Positions 26,936 to 36,919 of a DNA stretch of 43,098 nucleotides are shown one piece after another. How positions within the stretch are numbered: position 1 is the stretch's first letter; the number at the start of each line of letters is the position of its first letter. The DNA is from Loigolactobacillus rennini DSM 20253 (GTDB lineage Bacteria > Bacillota > Bacilli > Lactobacillales > Lactobacillaceae), in assembly GCF_001436505.1 (NCBI RefSeq), contig NZ_AYYI01000006.1, positions 1 to 43,098 on the forward strand, in the 5' to 3' direction. A model generated the notes under the pieces. That model was not told where the DNA came from. It saw only the letters and a list, made by a program, of their open reading frames with translations, and searched no databases. The position numbers were made by a program, and so were the translations under genes.

Positions 26936-27138
26936 TTTACTTTGATTGAGTCAATGTCACTGATGTTAACCCCATATAAAAGGGTGGTGTCATGAAATAT
27001 GATGTAACGACGCGGTTCTTTAACGTCTAAAAATTTATCTAATGGATAAGCGTTTGATCCGTGTTTAGACATTACGACCACTTGAGTTGCGTCTTTAAAA
27101 TCATGTTTTTCGCCGTCTTTTGTTACAATGGTAATCAC
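26932..27138 (-). CDS. Small protein of unknown function
   Basis: A 68-residue protein (after placing the start at a GTG six bases behind GAGGTG; an upstream ATG at 27168 would add ten residues). It begins ITIVTKDGEKHDFKDA and ends in a SDIDSIKVK strand, mostly beta-strand in appearance, without membrane segments or cysteines. I do not recognise a family with certainty. It sits at the point where the sigH neighbourhood departs from the usual rpmG-secE-nusG order. Confidence 0.6.
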   Translation of the reverse strand: MITIVTKDGEKHDFKDATQVVVMSKHGSNAYPLDKFLDVKEPRRYIIFHDTTLLYGVNISDIDSIKVK

Positions 27139-27238
27139 AATTTTCACCTCATTCTTGGTGATATACACAATATAAGTATAACATAATCCTGATTTTAAAG
27201 CAGTTGCGCAGCATATTGAAGCTTTTTGAGTGTTTTAG

Positions 27239-27289
27239 TTGACAATTACTGACTACAAATGTAAACTTAAAAATGAAATTACAGTTGTA
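27239..27289 (+). promoter_or_regulatory. copY promoter with two cop boxes
   Basis: TTGACA (27239-27244), 17 bases, TAAACT (27262-27267). Two CopY operators of the TACAnnTGTA type: TACAAATGTA (27254-27263), between the promoter elements and touching the -10, and TACAGTTGTA (27280-27289), just downstream. Spacing of 26 bases centre to centre. Confidence 0.88.
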
Positions 27290-27307
27290 AACAAAAGGCG
27301 GATATGA

Positions 27308-27763
27308 ATGGAAATTAGCCCAGCATTAAATATTTCAAATGCAGAATGGCAAGTCATGCGGATCATTTGGACGTTAGGGCAGGCCAGTAGTCAAACAGTT
27401 AGTCAGTTACTAGCTAAGAAAATGGCGTGGAAGGCAGCGACTGTAAAAACCTTGGTGGGCCGGTTGGTTAAAAAAGGTGCTTTAACCGCTAAGCGTGATG
27501 GTAAGCGGTATTTATATCAGCCCGCAATTTCCGAACAACAAGCTATGAATACAGCTAGTGAGATGTTTGTCGAACAGCTTTGCCAGCATAAAATTGGTAA
27601 AACTTTGGAAAAAATGATACAAGAGACAACGTTGAGTCAGCAAGATATTCAAGACTTAATCTCAATGTTACAGGCAAAACAAAAAACGGCGCCTAAAGAG
27701 GTTCCGTGTAATTGCTTGCCTAATAAATGTCAATGTCAGCCAGGAACTTGTCAACAAAATTAA
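27308..27763 (+). CDS. copY: Copper-responsive repressor CopY
   Basis: A 151-residue BlaI/MecI-type winged-helix repressor (SNAEWQVMRIIWTLG, then AATVKTLVGRLVKKGAL) with the C-terminal copper-binding motif CNCLPNKCQC (CxCx4CxC), plus one more Cys near the end. In Enterococcus hirae, Zn-CopY represses and Cu(I) delivered by CopZ releases it. Two operators lie in its own promoter and a third before copA, so it should control the whole locus. Confidence 0.94.
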   Translation: MEISPALNISNAEWQVMRIIWTLGQASSQTVSQLLAKKMAWKAATVKTLVGRLVKKGALTAKRDGKRYLYQPAISEQQAMNTASEMFVEQLCQHKIGKTLEKMIQETTLSQQDIQDLISMLQAKQKTAPKEVPCNCLPNKCQCQPGTCQQN

Positions 27764-27786
27764 TTTAAAATCAGGAGGATTGAAAT

Positions 27787-29817
27787 ATGGCAGATAAAAT
27801 GCAAATGAATCACGATATGGGTAATATGAATCATGATGATATGATGATGCATGGTGGTCACATGATGCATATGGGGAATTTAAAGCAGAAATTTTGGGTA
27901 TCATTAATTTTAACTATTCCCATCGTACTATTGACCCCGATGATGGGGATTCATTTACCCTTTCAATTTACATTTACCGGTTCAGATTGGTTAGTTTTAA
28001 TCATTGCAACTTTCTTATTTTTCTATGGTGGCAAACCGTTTTTGCAAGGGGGTAAGATGGAATTAGCCCAGCGTAAACCAGCAATGATGACGCTGATTGC
28101 AATGGGGATTTCGGTTGCTTATATTTATAGTTTATGGGCGTTTATCGCTAACCACTTCATGGCCAATGTCGCTCACCAGATGGACTTTTTCTGGGAATTA
28201 GCAACATTGATTACGATTATGTTGCTAGGGCATTGGTTAGAAATGAATGCTGTTAGCAGCGCTGGTAATGCACTAGAAAAAATGGCAGCACTATTGCCTG
28301 GTCAGGCTCATGTTGTACAAAAAGATGGTACGGTTCAGGATGTTGATTTAGCTAATTTGAAGACCGATCAACAAGTTGTCGTTAAAGCAGGGGAAAAAAT
28401 CCCAGCTGATGGCCAAGTTGTTGCTGGTCAGTCTGCAGTTAATGAAGCGTTGGTTACTGGGGAAGCTAAGTTAGTTGAAAAAGCTACTGGTGCCAAGGTT
28501 ATTGGCGGTGCTGTTAATGGTGAAGGTACTTTGACAATTAAAGTTACCGGCACTGGTGAAACTGGCTATTTAAGCCAAGTGATGAAGCTCGTTCAACAAG
28601 CTCAACAGCGTAAATCTAAAGCTGAGAATTTAGCAGATAAAGTAGCTAGCTGGTTGTTTTATGCGGCGGCAACCGTTGGCCTATTGACCTTTATCGTTTG
28701 GTTGCCATTAAGTGGTTTGAACGTGGCTTTAGCACGTACAGTAACTGTCTTAGTTATCGCTTGCCCACATGCATTAGGTTTGGCAATTCCTTTAGTCATT
28801 GCACGGAGCACTTCTTTAGGTGCAACCCATGGTTTATTATTGCGTAACCGGAATGCACTAGAAAGTGCTAAGCAAATTGATACAGTCATGATGGACAAAA
28901 CAGGTACGTTAACAGAAGGCAATTTTAAAGTTAATGCAATTGTCGCGTTAGCAGATCAATCAAAGGCACAAATTTTAACTACCTTAGCGGCACTAGAAGC
29001 TAATTCAAGTCATCCATTGGCGATGGGTATTTTAGCAGCTGCCAAAGCCAAAAAAATCACGGTGCCAGAAGCCAAAGCAGTTAAACAGTTATCTGGTGTC
29101 GGATTACAAGGAGAAGTCGCAGGCGAAAAGTATGCTATTGTCACTGCAGCTTATTTAAAACAGCATAAAATTGATTATGATCACAAAACTTATCAAGACT
29201 TAGCTGCTAAAGGCAATTCAATTAGTTTCTTAATTACCGGTCAAAAAGTTCTAGGTTTAGTGGCCCAAGGTGATCAGATTAAGCCAAATGCACGGAAATT
29301 CATTCAGCAACTACAAGCACAAAATATCCGTCCAGTGATGTTAACTGGTGATAATCAGGAAGTTGCGCGTGTTGTTGCTAAGCAATTGGGAATGTTAGAC
29401 TTTTATGCCCAATTATTACCAGAAGATAAAACAAAATTAATTAATGATTACCAAGGATCTGGCCACCATGTATTAATGGTTGGCGATGGGGTTAACGATG
29501 CACCAAGTTTAGCAGCAGCCGAAATTGGCGTTGCGATTGGAGCTGGTACAGACGTTGCCATTGACTCTGCTGACGTTGTCTTAGTACGCAGTGATCCAGC
29601 AGACATTATGAACTTCTTAAACCTTGCGCGGCGGACTATGCGTAAAATGGTGCAAAACCTCTGGTGGGGTGCTGGGTATAACATTATTGCCCTGCCACTT
29701 GCCGCAGGTATCTTGGCGCCGATTGGTTTAATCTTAAGCCCGGCAGTTGGTGCGGTTTTGATGTCACTGTCAACAGTAGTTGTTGCTTTAAATGCCTTGA
29801 CCTTAAAGCTTAAGTAA
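27787..29817 (+). CDS. copB: P1B-type copper-transporting ATPase, CPH type (CopB-like)
   Basis: A 676-residue membrane pump. The N-terminus (1-30) is extremely rich in Met and His, a known copper-handling trait of CopB, with no CxxC domain. Ion-channel motif CPH (326-328), phosphorylation site DKTGTLT (370-376), the TGD hinge and GDGVNDAP. The actuator loop reads TGEA rather than the usual TGES. Length and CPH mark the CopB branch, linked to Cu(I)/Cu(II) or silver export. SD AGGAGG before the ATG. It directly follows copY and ends in its own terminator. Confidence 0.93.
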   Translation: MADKMQMNHDMGNMNHDDMMMHGGHMMHMGNLKQKFWVSLILTIPIVLLTPMMGIHLPFQFTFTGSDWLVLIIATFLFFYGGKPFLQGGKMELAQRKPAMMTLIAMGISVAYIYSLWAFIANHFMANVAHQMDFFWELATLITIMLLGHWLEMNAVSSAGNALEKMAALLPGQAHVVQKDGTVQDVDLANLKTDQQVVVKAGEKIPADGQVVAGQSAVNEALVTGEAKLVEKATGAKVIGGAVNGEGTLTIKVTGTGETGYLSQVMKLVQQAQQRKSKAENLADKVASWLFYAAATVGLLTFIVWLPLSGLNVALARTVTVLVIACPHALGLAIPLVIARSTSLGATHGLLLRNRNALESAKQIDTVMMDKTGTLTEGNFKVNAIVALADQSKAQILTTLAALEANSSHPLAMGILAAAKAKKITVPEAKAVKQLSGVGLQGEVAGEKYAIVTAAYLKQHKIDYDHKTYQDLAAKGNSISFLITGQKVLGLVAQGDQIKPNARKFIQQLQAQNIRPVMLTGDNQEVARVVAKQLGMLDFYAQLLPEDKTKLINDYQGSGHHVLMVGDGVNDAPSLAAAEIGVAIGAGTDVAIDSADVVLVRSDPADIMNFLNLARRTMRKMVQNLWWGAGYNIIALPLAAGILAPIGLILSPAVGAVLMSLSTVVVALNALTLKLK

Positions 29818-29828
29818 TAATTTTCTCG

Positions 29829-29867
29829 ATAGGGGATTCCCTAAAATAAGGGAATCCCCTATTTTTT
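29829..29867 (+). terminator. Terminator of copY-copB
   Basis: A perfect 14-base-pair stem, ATAGGGGATTCCCT (29829-29842) and AGGGAATCCCCTAT (29849-29862), loop AAAATA, then TTTTT. It separates copYB from copAZ. Confidence 0.94.
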
Positions 29868-29876
29868 GTTATCTTT

Positions 29877-29892
29877 GTTTACAAATGTAAAC
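29877..29892 (+). promoter_or_regulatory. Third cop box, before copA
   Basis: GTTTACAAATGTAAAC, a 7-2-7 palindrome containing the CopY core TACAAATGTA (29880-29889). It implies an independent CopY-controlled promoter for copA-copZ. Confidence 0.88.
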
Positions 29893-29966
29893 ATAAGTGC
29901 TAAATTGATAATAGCGGTTAGGGTTACCGCTTACATGAAATGCTAGTGTCTGTTGAGGTGAGTAAA

Positions 29967-32447
29967 ATGGAAGGAAGATTTTCGGTGGAAGGCATGGTTT
30001 GCGCCAGCTGTGTCCAAGCAGTAACAAAAGCTGCTAGCCGTTTACCAGGCGTACATGATTGTCAAGTTAATCTAGCCACAGAAAAAATGCGGTTGGATTT
30101 TGAACCACAAGTTTCCAGTGTTGCGGCAATTGAGGCTGCAGTGAAAGATGCGGGTTACGGCGCACACTTGTTAGCAGAAACGGCGACTTACCAAATTAGT
30201 GGGATGGTATGTGCTAGTTGTGCCCAAGCAGTTGCGCGTGCTGTAAATCAAATTCAGGGGGTTTACCGTGCAGACGTTAATTTAGCGACTGAAAAGTTGC
30301 ATCTTAGTTTTGATAAAAACCAGGTTAAATCAGCACAGATCATTGATGCTGTTAGTAATGCAGGGTACCAAGCACAGTTAGCTACGGCTCCGCAAAACGT
30401 TGAGACTGCTGCGGAAGCAGATGCTAAACGTCAGCATAAAAAACAGGTTGAATTACGTACTTGGCGCCGGCGTTTTATCGCGTCTGTCTTGTTCGCACTA
30501 CCGCTACTGTACATTTCAATGGGCGGCATGATCGGTGCGCCTTTGCCTAGTTGGTTGCAGGTTGAAATGGCCCCAAGATTAACAGCTTTGGTAGAACTTT
30601 TATTAACGTTGCCAGTTATGTGGTTTAGCCGGAATTATTATGTGATTGGTTTTAGTACTTGGTTCAAAAAACATCCAAATATGGATACGTTAGTTGCACT
30701 AGGGACTACCGCTGCTTTTAGTTACAGTTTTGTCCAAACTTTGTTAGTTTGGGCAGGAAATCCGCTAGTCGGTGGTTTGTATTATGAAGCTGTGGCAACT
30801 GTTCTAACCTTAATTACATTAGGAAAATATTTTGAACGTCGTGCCAAGGCAAAAACCACTGCCTCTTTAACCAGCTTACTCAATTTAGCCCCTAAAAAAG
30901 CCTTGTTGCTTAAAGATGGGCAGCCGGTCAGTGTTGAAGCGAGCACAGTAAAAGCAGGAGATCATCTTTTAGTTAAACCTGGTAGTAGCATTCCAGTTGA
31001 TGGGGTTGTCCTTACCGGTCAGAGCCAAGTGGACGAATCGATGCTCACCGGTGAAAGCCGACCAGTTGCTAAAAAAGCCGGTGATAAAGTAATCGGCGCT
31101 AGTTTAAATCAAACTGGTGAACTAACCTATCAGGCAACGCAGGTAGGTGAACACACTGTCTTAGCGCAAATTGTAAAGTTAGTAGAAAAAGCACAGGAAG
31201 GCAAAGCACCAATTGCGCAATTGGCTGACGTTATTTCTGGCTACTTTGTTCCGATTATTATGGCATTAGCCACCATTGCAGCAGTGGCTTGGTTGATTGC
31301 TGGCCAATCTTTAACATTTAGTCTGACCATTTTTGTTTCTGTTTTAGTGATTGCGTGTCCTTGCGCATTAGGGTTAGCAACGCCAACTGCTATTTTAGTG
31401 GGAACTGGTAAAGGTGCTGAAAATGGTATTTTAATTAAGGATGGCGCGGCATTACAAGCAATTCAAGGTGTTGAAACTATTGTTTTAGATAAAACGGGGA
31501 CCATTACCAGTGGGCAACCAGCTTTAACGGATCTATATACTTTTAATCATTATCAGCAGCACCAAGCTTTGGCTTTGGCAGCTGGGCTAGAAGGCTATTC
31601 AGAGCATGCATTAGGAACGGCGGTGTTACAAGCGGCTAAAGACCGCGGTGTTCAGGCGATTGCAGTGACAAATTTTAAGGCTACACCAGGTTATGGAATC
31701 AGTGGTCAAGTGAATGACCAGGCTTTGTATTTGGGTAACCAAAGATGGCTGCAACAGGCTGGAATTAAAACTGCTGAAGCTGAGGCAACGGCCCAACAGT
31801 TAGCTGCGGATGGTAAAACACCATTATATTTAGGCGTTGCTGATAGATTAATTGCATTATTGGCGGTTGCTGATCCAATTAAACCTACTAGTAAAGCGGC
31901 TATTCAGCAATTACAGCAAACCGGTCGGCAGGTTGTCATGTTAACGGGAGATAACCAGCAAACGGCAGCTGCTGTGGCGCGTCAAGTTGGCGTATCCCAA
32001 GTGGTCAGTGAGGTGCTTCCAGCAGATAAAGCAAAAGTGGTCCAAGATTTACAGCAAAAAGGGCAAAAAGTTGCAATGGTTGGTGATGGCATCAATGACG
32101 CGCCAGCATTGGTACAAGCTGAAATTGGCATTGCCATGGGTAGTGGGACCGATGTTGCGATTGATTCTGCCGATGTTGTATTGCTAAATAGTGACTTAGC
32201 AACCGTTGGGATTGCATTGGAATTATCCCGTAAAACCATGCGTAATATTAAAGAAAATCTGTTTTGGGCTTTTGCGTATAATTTAGTTGGTGTACCGGTG
32301 GCCATGGGATTACTTTATTTGTTCGGCGGTCCTTTGCTCAATCCTATGATTGCTGGAGCGGCGATGAGTTTTAGTTCAGTATCTGTACTGTTAAATGCTT
32401 TACGACTACGCCACTTTAAAGCACCAAAATTAACAACAGTAAAATAA
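29967..32447 (+). CDS. copA: P1B-type Cu(I)-transporting ATPase CopA
   Basis: An 826-residue Cu(I) exporter. Two N-terminal heavy-metal-associated domains, each with GMVCASC (Cys12/15 and Cys82/85), eight membrane segments, CPC channel motif in [13 protein letters not shown], phosphorylation site DKTGTIT, TGES actuator loop, TGD and GDGINDAP. The ATG at 29967 follows TTGAGGTGAG; the longer frame from 29940 lacks a ribosome site. Paired with copZ downstream. Confidence 0.95.
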   Translation: MEGRFSVEGMVCASCVQAVTKAASRLPGVHDCQVNLATEKMRLDFEPQVSSVAAIEAAVKDAGYGAHLLAETATYQISGMVCASCAQAVARAVNQIQGVYRADVNLATEKLHLSFDKNQVKSAQIIDAVSNAGYQAQLATAPQNVETAAEADAKRQHKKQVELRTWRRRFIASVLFALPLLYISMGGMIGAPLPSWLQVEMAPRLTALVELLLTLPVMWFSRNYYVIGFSTWFKKHPNMDTLVALGTTAAFSYSFVQTLLVWAGNPLVGGLYYEAVATVLTLITLGKYFERRAKAKTTASLTSLLNLAPKKALLLKDGQPVSVEASTVKAGDHLLVKPGSSIPVDGVVLTGQSQVDESMLTGESRPVAKKAGDKVIGASLNQTGELTYQATQVGEHTVLAQIVKLVEKAQEGKAPIAQLADVISGYFVPIIMALATIAAVAWLIAGQSLTFSLTIFVSVLVIACPCALGLATPTAILVGTGKGAENGILIKDGAALQAIQGVETIVLDKTGTITSGQPALTDLYTFNHYQQHQALALAAGLEGYSEHALGTAVLQAAKDRGVQAIAVTNFKATPGYGISGQVNDQALYLGNQRWLQQAGIKTAEAEATAQQLAADGKTPLYLGVADRLIALLAVADPIKPTSKAAIQQLQQTGRQVVMLTGDNQQTAAAVARQVGVSQVVSEVLPADKAKVVQDLQQKGQKVAMVGDGINDAPALVQAEIGIAMGSGTDVAIDSADVVLLNSDLATVGIALELSRKTMRNIKENLFWAFAYNLVGVPVAMGLLYLFGGPLLNPMIAGAAMSFSSVSVLLNALRLRHFKAPKLTTVK

Positions 32448-32464
32448 AGAAAGGAATGTTATTA

Positions 32465-32674
32465 ATGGCACAATTAATTAAAATAAAAGGTATGAAATGT
32501 GATGGCTGTGTAAAAAGTGTGACGGCAGCATTTGAAAATCTGCCTGACGTTAAAACAGTTAAAGTTAACTTAGAAGCCGGTGAAGCCTTAATTACCGGTC
32601 AAGCTGAAGAGGCAGCTTTAAAAGCAAGTTTAGCGGAGACGCCTTATGAAATTACGGCAATTCAACAAGCTTAA
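32465..32674 (+). CDS. copZ: Copper chaperone CopZ
   Basis: A 69-residue ferredoxin-fold chaperone with the metal site MKCDGC (the family norm is MxCxxC) near residue 10. Delivers Cu(I) to CopA or CopY. The ATG at 32465 lies after AAAGGA; an ATG at 32456 overlaps the ribosome site. Followed by a strong terminator. Confidence 0.92.
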   Translation: MAQLIKIKGMKCDGCVKSVTAAFENLPDVKTVKVNLEAGEALITGQAEEAALKASLAETPYEITAIQQA

Positions 32675-32696
32675 AGGGTACTGAGCGTTTATAGTG

Positions 32697-32726
32697 AAAG
32701 CAGCACATTTAGTGCTGCTTTTTTTT
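32697..32726 (+). terminator. Terminator of copA-copZ
   Basis: AAAGCAGCAC (32697-32706) with GTGCTGCTTT (32712-32721), 10-base-pair stem, loop ATTTA, then a T-run. Confidence 0.93.
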
Positions 32727-32833
32727 GAAATTAATAGTTATAAAGTAGCTGTGAATTAAAATATAATCTGCTATGATAGAAGGTAACTGATTGCGTTTAG
32801 CATAACAAGTTCACAATGATAAGTTTTAGAAAT

Positions 32834-32882
32834 TATTCCGTTAGCACATACTATATATAGTTGTCAAACGGAATATTTTTTT
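32834..32882 (+). terminator. Hairpin with T-run before nrdD, NrdR box in its loop
   Basis: The stem TATTCCGTT (32834-32842) with AACGGAATA (32867-32875), then seven T (32876-32882). The 24-base loop carries the palindrome ACTATATATAGT (32850-32861). It looks like a terminator or attenuator upstream of the nrdD promoter. Confidence 0.6.
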
Positions 32883-32928
32883 AATTTTAGTGCTATATAT
32901 TGACTTATCTCCAAATAGCAGTTACCAT
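32848..32928 (+). promoter_or_regulatory. nrdDG promoter with two NrdR boxes
   Basis: Two sites match the NrdR box core CwATATATwG: CTATATATAG (32851-32860) and CTATATATTG (32893-32902). Their centres are 42 bases apart, four helical turns, as expected for cooperative NrdR binding. The second overlaps the -35 TTGACT (32900-32905), which has TACCAT (32923-32928) at 17 bases as a plausible -10. Confidence 0.8.
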
Positions 32929-32975
32929 AAAAGATGTAAATTAATTTCTTCACATTGCGAAAGGGCGTCAAAGTT

Positions 32976-35177
32976 ATGTTAAATATGAAACCTAAAAACG
33001 CTGTAAAAGTGAGTACGGTCATTAAACGCGACGGCCGGCATGTCACTTTTAACGCGAATAAAATTTATCAAGCACTGGTTAAAGCGGAAAAACACATTCA
33101 TGGCAAACTTGATCCGCTAACTAATCAAAAAATTGAAATGATAACAGATAAAGTTGTTGCGGAAGTTCAAGCACGCTTTACAGATGCTGTCAAAATTTAT
33201 GAAATTCAAAATATTGTAGAACATACTTTATTGGCAGAACACCAATATGAATTGGCAGAAGAATACATTAATTACCGTACACAACGGGATTTTGCGCGGA
33301 ATCAAGCAACTGACATCAATTTTACTATCCAAAAATTGCTACAAAAAGATGCGACTGTTGTTCATGAAAATGCCAACAAAGATAGTAATGTTTTTAACAC
33401 ACAGCGTGATTTAACAGCTGGGACGGTTGCTAAAGCTGAAGGTTTGAAAATGATGCCACCTCATGTAGCTAATGCCCATCTAAAGGGAGAAATCCATTGG
33501 CATGATCTAGATTATCAACCTTATAGCCCAATGACTAACTGTTGTTTAATTGATTTTAAAGAAATGTTGACTAATGGCTTTAAGATCGGCAATGCAGAAG
33601 TTGAAAGCCCCCGTTCAATTCAAACTGCCACTGCACAAATGGCGCAAATTATCGCCAATGTGGCCTCTTCCCAGTATGGGGGCTGCTCTGCAGACCGGGT
33701 CGATGAATTGTTAGCGCCGTTTGCGAAGATTAATTATCAAAAACATTTGCAGGATGCGCAAAAATGGATTACGGGTGATACAAAGCAACATCAATTTGCG
33801 AAAACAAAAACGCAAAAAGACATTTATGATGCGATGCAAGCTTTAGAGTATGAAATTAACACATTGTACTCATCCCAAGGGCAAACGCCATTTACAACTT
33901 TAGGTTTTGGCTTAGGTACTAGCTGGATTGAGCGTGCCATTCAACAGTCAATTTTACAAGTGCGTATTAAAGGTTTAGGCCGGGAGCATCGAACTGCGAT
34001 TTTTCCTAAGCTAGTTTACAGCATTAAACGGGGCTTAAATTTAAATCCTGGTGAACCAAATTATGATATTAAGCAATTAGCCATTAAATGTGCCACTAAA
34101 AGAATGTATCCCGATGTTTTAATGTATGACAAATTAGTCGAACTTACTGGTTCCTTTAAAGCACCAATGGGATGCCGTAGCTTTTTACAAGGTTGGCATG
34201 ATGAAACTGGTCGGGAAGTAAATTCCGGCCGGATGAATTTAGGTGTGGTCACCATTAATTTACCGCGGATTGCGTTGGAAACCGCTGGCGATCAAAGTAA
34301 ATTTTGGAAATTATTGGAAGAACGGTTACAGATTTGTAAGGATGCCTTAGTTTATAAAGTTGAACGAGCTAAGCAAGCGACACCAGAAAATGCGCCAATT
34401 CTCTATGAGCATGGAGCATTTGGCAAACGTTTAAAACCAGAAGATTCTGTGGATGATTTATTTAAAAACCGCCGCGCAACAGTGTCGTTAGGCTATATTG
34501 GCTTATATGAAGTCGGTGCTGTTTTCTTTGGTCATGCTTGGGAAAAAAATCCAACGGCTAAAGCTTTTACTTTGGAAATTGTTAAAGCGTTGGCAGATCA
34601 TTGTGCCACTTGGGAAAAAGAATACGGTTATCATTTTAGCGTGTATGGCACACCGGCAGAAAGTTTAACCAACACTTTCTGTCAAGCAGACCGTAAGAAA
34701 TTTGGCTCTGTTAAAGATGTTACTGATAAAGATTATTATACTAACAGTTTTCACTATGACGTGCGTAAAGCACCGACACCTTTTGAAAAGTTGGATTTTG
34801 AAAAAGACTATCCAAAATACAGTGCGGGCGGTTTTATTCACTATTGTGAGTATCCCAATTTAAAACAAAATCCTAAAGCTTTAGAAGCGGTTTGGGACTA
34901 TGCTTATGACCGGGTTGCATATTTAGGCACCAATACACCGATTGATCAGTGCTTTAAATGTGGTTACAAAGGGGATTTCACCCCTACGGAACGTGGCTTT
35001 GAATGCCCACAATGTGGCAATCACGATCCAAAAACTTGTGATGTGGTTAAGCGGACTTGTGGCTACTTAGGCAATCCACTGCAACGGCCAATGGTCTTTG
35101 GCCGGCACAAAGAGATTTCGTCCCGAGTTAAGCACATGGTTTTAGGAAATGATCAAACTACTCAAGCAAGACAATAA
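32976..35177 (+). CDS. nrdD: Anaerobic ribonucleoside-triphosphate reductase (class III)
   Basis: A 733-residue glycyl-radical enzyme that reduces ribonucleotides anaerobically. An N-terminal ATP-cone (VIKRDGRHVTFNANKI), the central barrel, a zinc ribbon (CFKCGYKG and CPQCGNH near 660-690) and the glycyl-radical motif RTCGYLG at the C-terminus. I chose the ATG at 32976, after GAAAGGG; a second ATG at 32985 is possible. Operon with nrdG, under NrdR control. Confidence 0.96.
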   Translation: MLNMKPKNAVKVSTVIKRDGRHVTFNANKIYQALVKAEKHIHGKLDPLTNQKIEMITDKVVAEVQARFTDAVKIYEIQNIVEHTLLAEHQYELAEEYINYRTQRDFARNQATDINFTIQKLLQKDATVVHENANKDSNVFNTQRDLTAGTVAKAEGLKMMPPHVANAHLKGEIHWHDLDYQPYSPMTNCCLIDFKEMLTNGFKIGNAEVESPRSIQTATAQMAQIIANVASSQYGGCSADRVDELLAPFAKINYQKHLQDAQKWITGDTKQHQFAKTKTQKDIYDAMQALEYEINTLYSSQGQTPFTTLGFGLGTSWIERAIQQSILQVRIKGLGREHRTAIFPKLVYSIKRGLNLNPGEPNYDIKQLAIKCATKRMYPDVLMYDKLVELTGSFKAPMGCRSFLQGWHDETGREVNSGRMNLGVVTINLPRIALETAGDQSKFWKLLEERLQICKDALVYKVERAKQATPENAPILYEHGAFGKRLKPEDSVDDLFKNRRATVSLGYIGLYEVGAVFFGHAWEKNPTAKAFTLEIVKALADHCATWEKEYGYHFSVYGTPAESLTNTFCQADRKKFGSVKDVTDKDYYTNSFHYDVRKAPTPFEKLDFEKDYPKYSAGGFIHYCEYPNLKQNPKALEAVWDYAYDRVAYLGTNTPIDQCFKCGYKGDFTPTERGFECPQCGNHDPKTCDVVKRTCGYLGNPLQRPMVFGRHKEISSRVKHMVLGNDQTTQARQ

Positions 35178-35186
35178 GGAGAACAA

Positions 35187-35765
35187 ATGGCAAGCAAAAA
35201 ATTACCACAAAATCCGCAACCACAAGAATGGCAAGCAAGTGAACTCAGTCAATTAAAAATTGCGGATTATAAGCCCTTTAATTTTGTTGATGGTGAAGGG
35301 GTCCGTAATAGTCTGTATGTTTCTGGCTGTCAATTTGCTTGTCCAGGTTGCTACAATAAGATTGCCCAAAATTTTAATTATGGACAGCCTTACACACAAG
35401 AATTAGAAGATCAGATTATAGCCGATTTGGCAGAACCTTATGTCCAGGGGTTAACCTTGCTAGGCGGTGAGCCATTCCTCAACACTCAAGTCTGTTTAGC
35501 ATTGGTTAGACGATTGCGGGCTGAATTTGGCCACACTAAAGATGTTTGGTCTTGGACAGGCTATACTTGGGATGAATTACAACAAGAGACACCTGATAAA
35601 TTAACATTGTTAAGTGAATTAGATGTTTTGGTGGACGGACGTTTTCTCTTAGCACAAAAAGATTTAACTTTACAATTTCGCGGTAGTGCTAATCAGCGCA
35701 TCATTGATGTTCAGCAATCTCTATCACAAGGAAAAGTTGTGTTATGGGCTAATTTAATTAAATAG
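35187..35765 (+). CDS. nrdG: Anaerobic ribonucleotide reductase activating protein
   Basis: A 192-residue radical-SAM enzyme that generates the glycyl radical on NrdD. The cluster motif CQFACPGC (CxxxCxxC) lies near residue 50; LLGGEPFLN follows. Starts nine bases after nrdD with AAGGAGA. Confidence 0.95.
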   Translation: MASKKLPQNPQPQEWQASELSQLKIADYKPFNFVDGEGVRNSLYVSGCQFACPGCYNKIAQNFNYGQPYTQELEDQIIADLAEPYVQGLTLLGGEPFLNTQVCLALVRRLRAEFGHTKDVWSWTGYTWDELQQETPDKLTLLSELDVLVDGRFLLAQKDLTLQFRGSANQRIIDVQQSLSQGKVVLWANLIK

Positions 35766-35773
35766 AATTAAGC

Positions 35774-35848
35774 AAACCACACTTTTGCTATGTTTCCAAA
35801 GGCCAATTTTAGGCGAATGCTTGGCAACTAGCAGAAAGTGTGGTTTTT
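35774..35848. terminator. Terminator between nrdG and the sensor kinase gene
   Basis: AAACCACACTTT (35774-35785) pairs with AAAGTGTGGTTT (35835-35846); the stem extends through TGCTA/TAGCA past one bulge. T-rich on the plus strand (GGTTTTTATTT). Likely used from both sides. Confidence 0.8.
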
Positions 35849-35850
35849 AT

Positions 35851-36897
35851 TTAACGTAATAATCGGTTAAATTCATCATTGTAGTAGCTTAAAAATGGAA
35901 ATAACAGGGTTAGTGTCGTACCTTGGGCAATTGTTGATTGTGCGGTTAACTGATGACCTAACTTTTCACTGAGCTGTTTTGCTAAGTAAAGGCCCAAGCC
36001 AGTTGCTTTAACAGCTTTTTGCCGACCATTATTACCCGTAAATCCTTTATCAAAAATACGTTGTAAATCTTGGGGTGCAATGCCGATGCCGTCGTCGGTA
36101 ATGCTTAATTTAACACCTTGTTCAGTTTGACTTAGATTTACGGTAATATGTCCATTAGGAGCTGTATACTTTAAACTGTTTGCGATAATTTGGTTAAGGA
36201 TAAAGTATAGCCATTTTTCATCAGTTAACACGGTTAAATTTTTACCATTTAATTGAAAATGGATTTTTTTATGCAAAAAATAAGTGGCGTTATCACGTAC
36301 CACCTGATTGATAATCGTTTTTAATGCGTGTTCTTGGATTAAGTAGTCTTTAGAAAAGGCATCTAAGCGTGAATAATATAAAACTTGCTCAACGTAATGA
36401 TCAATGCGGGTTAATTCGTCTGTCATTTGAAAATTGATTTTTTCTGGTAATCTGTCTTGGTAACTTTCATTTAGCATTTGTAGTGCCGCCAAAGGGACTT
36501 TAATGTCATGAACCCAACTGGCGATAAATTCCTTTTGATCTTGGTTTTGGCGTAATAGCTGTGCTAAGCTTTGTTGGTGGTAATCTAATAATTGATTGAC
36601 ATAAGTAACAACTTGTTGTTGTGCAAAAGTCTGGGGTTGTTCTAAGCGCCAGTTTAACCCAGCTGCCTTAGCCTGACAGCGGGAATTGATTTGCAAATAC
36701 CACTGGCGCTGGTGCCAATAAGTCGCAACAAGGAAGCCACAAAAAAAGAGCCCAAGTAATAAATTAAGGTACAATAAATCGTGCCATGGCATTACTTCTT
36801 TGGGTTGTAACCAGAGCATAAAATCAGTGAGTGCCAAACAAGCAGCAAAAAAAATGATGGTTAGGTGTTGATCACGTAAATATTTAAAAAATGACAT
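35851..36897 (-). CDS. Intramembrane-sensing histidine kinase, BceS-like
   Basis: A 348-residue kinase with two membrane segments (about 12-30 and 39-60) joined by a very short outside loop, typical of BceS-type kinases that sense the partner transporter rather than a ligand. The H-box SWVHDIKVP places phospho-His at 130; the N-box, DGIGI and GLGL of the ATPase domain are present. Ends of the regulator and kinase genes are 22 bases apart. It likely senses flux through the divergent ABC transporter when a cell-wall-active peptide is present. Confidence 0.9.
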   Translation of the reverse strand: MSFFKYLRDQHLTIIFFAACLALTDFMLWLQPKEVMPWHDLLYLNLLLGLFFCGFLVATYWHQRQWYLQINSRCQAKAAGLNWRLEQPQTFAQQQVVTYVNQLLDYHQQSLAQLLRQNQDQKEFIASWVHDIKVPLAALQMLNESYQDRLPEKINFQMTDELTRIDHYVEQVLYYSRLDAFSKDYLIQEHALKTIINQVVRDNATYFLHKKIHFQLNGKNLTVLTDEKWLYFILNQIIANSLKYTAPNGHITVNLSQTEQGVKLSITDDGIGIAPQDLQRIFDKGFTGNNGRQKAVKATGLGLYLAKQLSEKLGHQLTAQSTIAQGTTLTLLFPFLSYYNDEFNRLLR

Positions 36898-36919
36898 TAG
36901 TTAACCTCTAATTGCTAGG

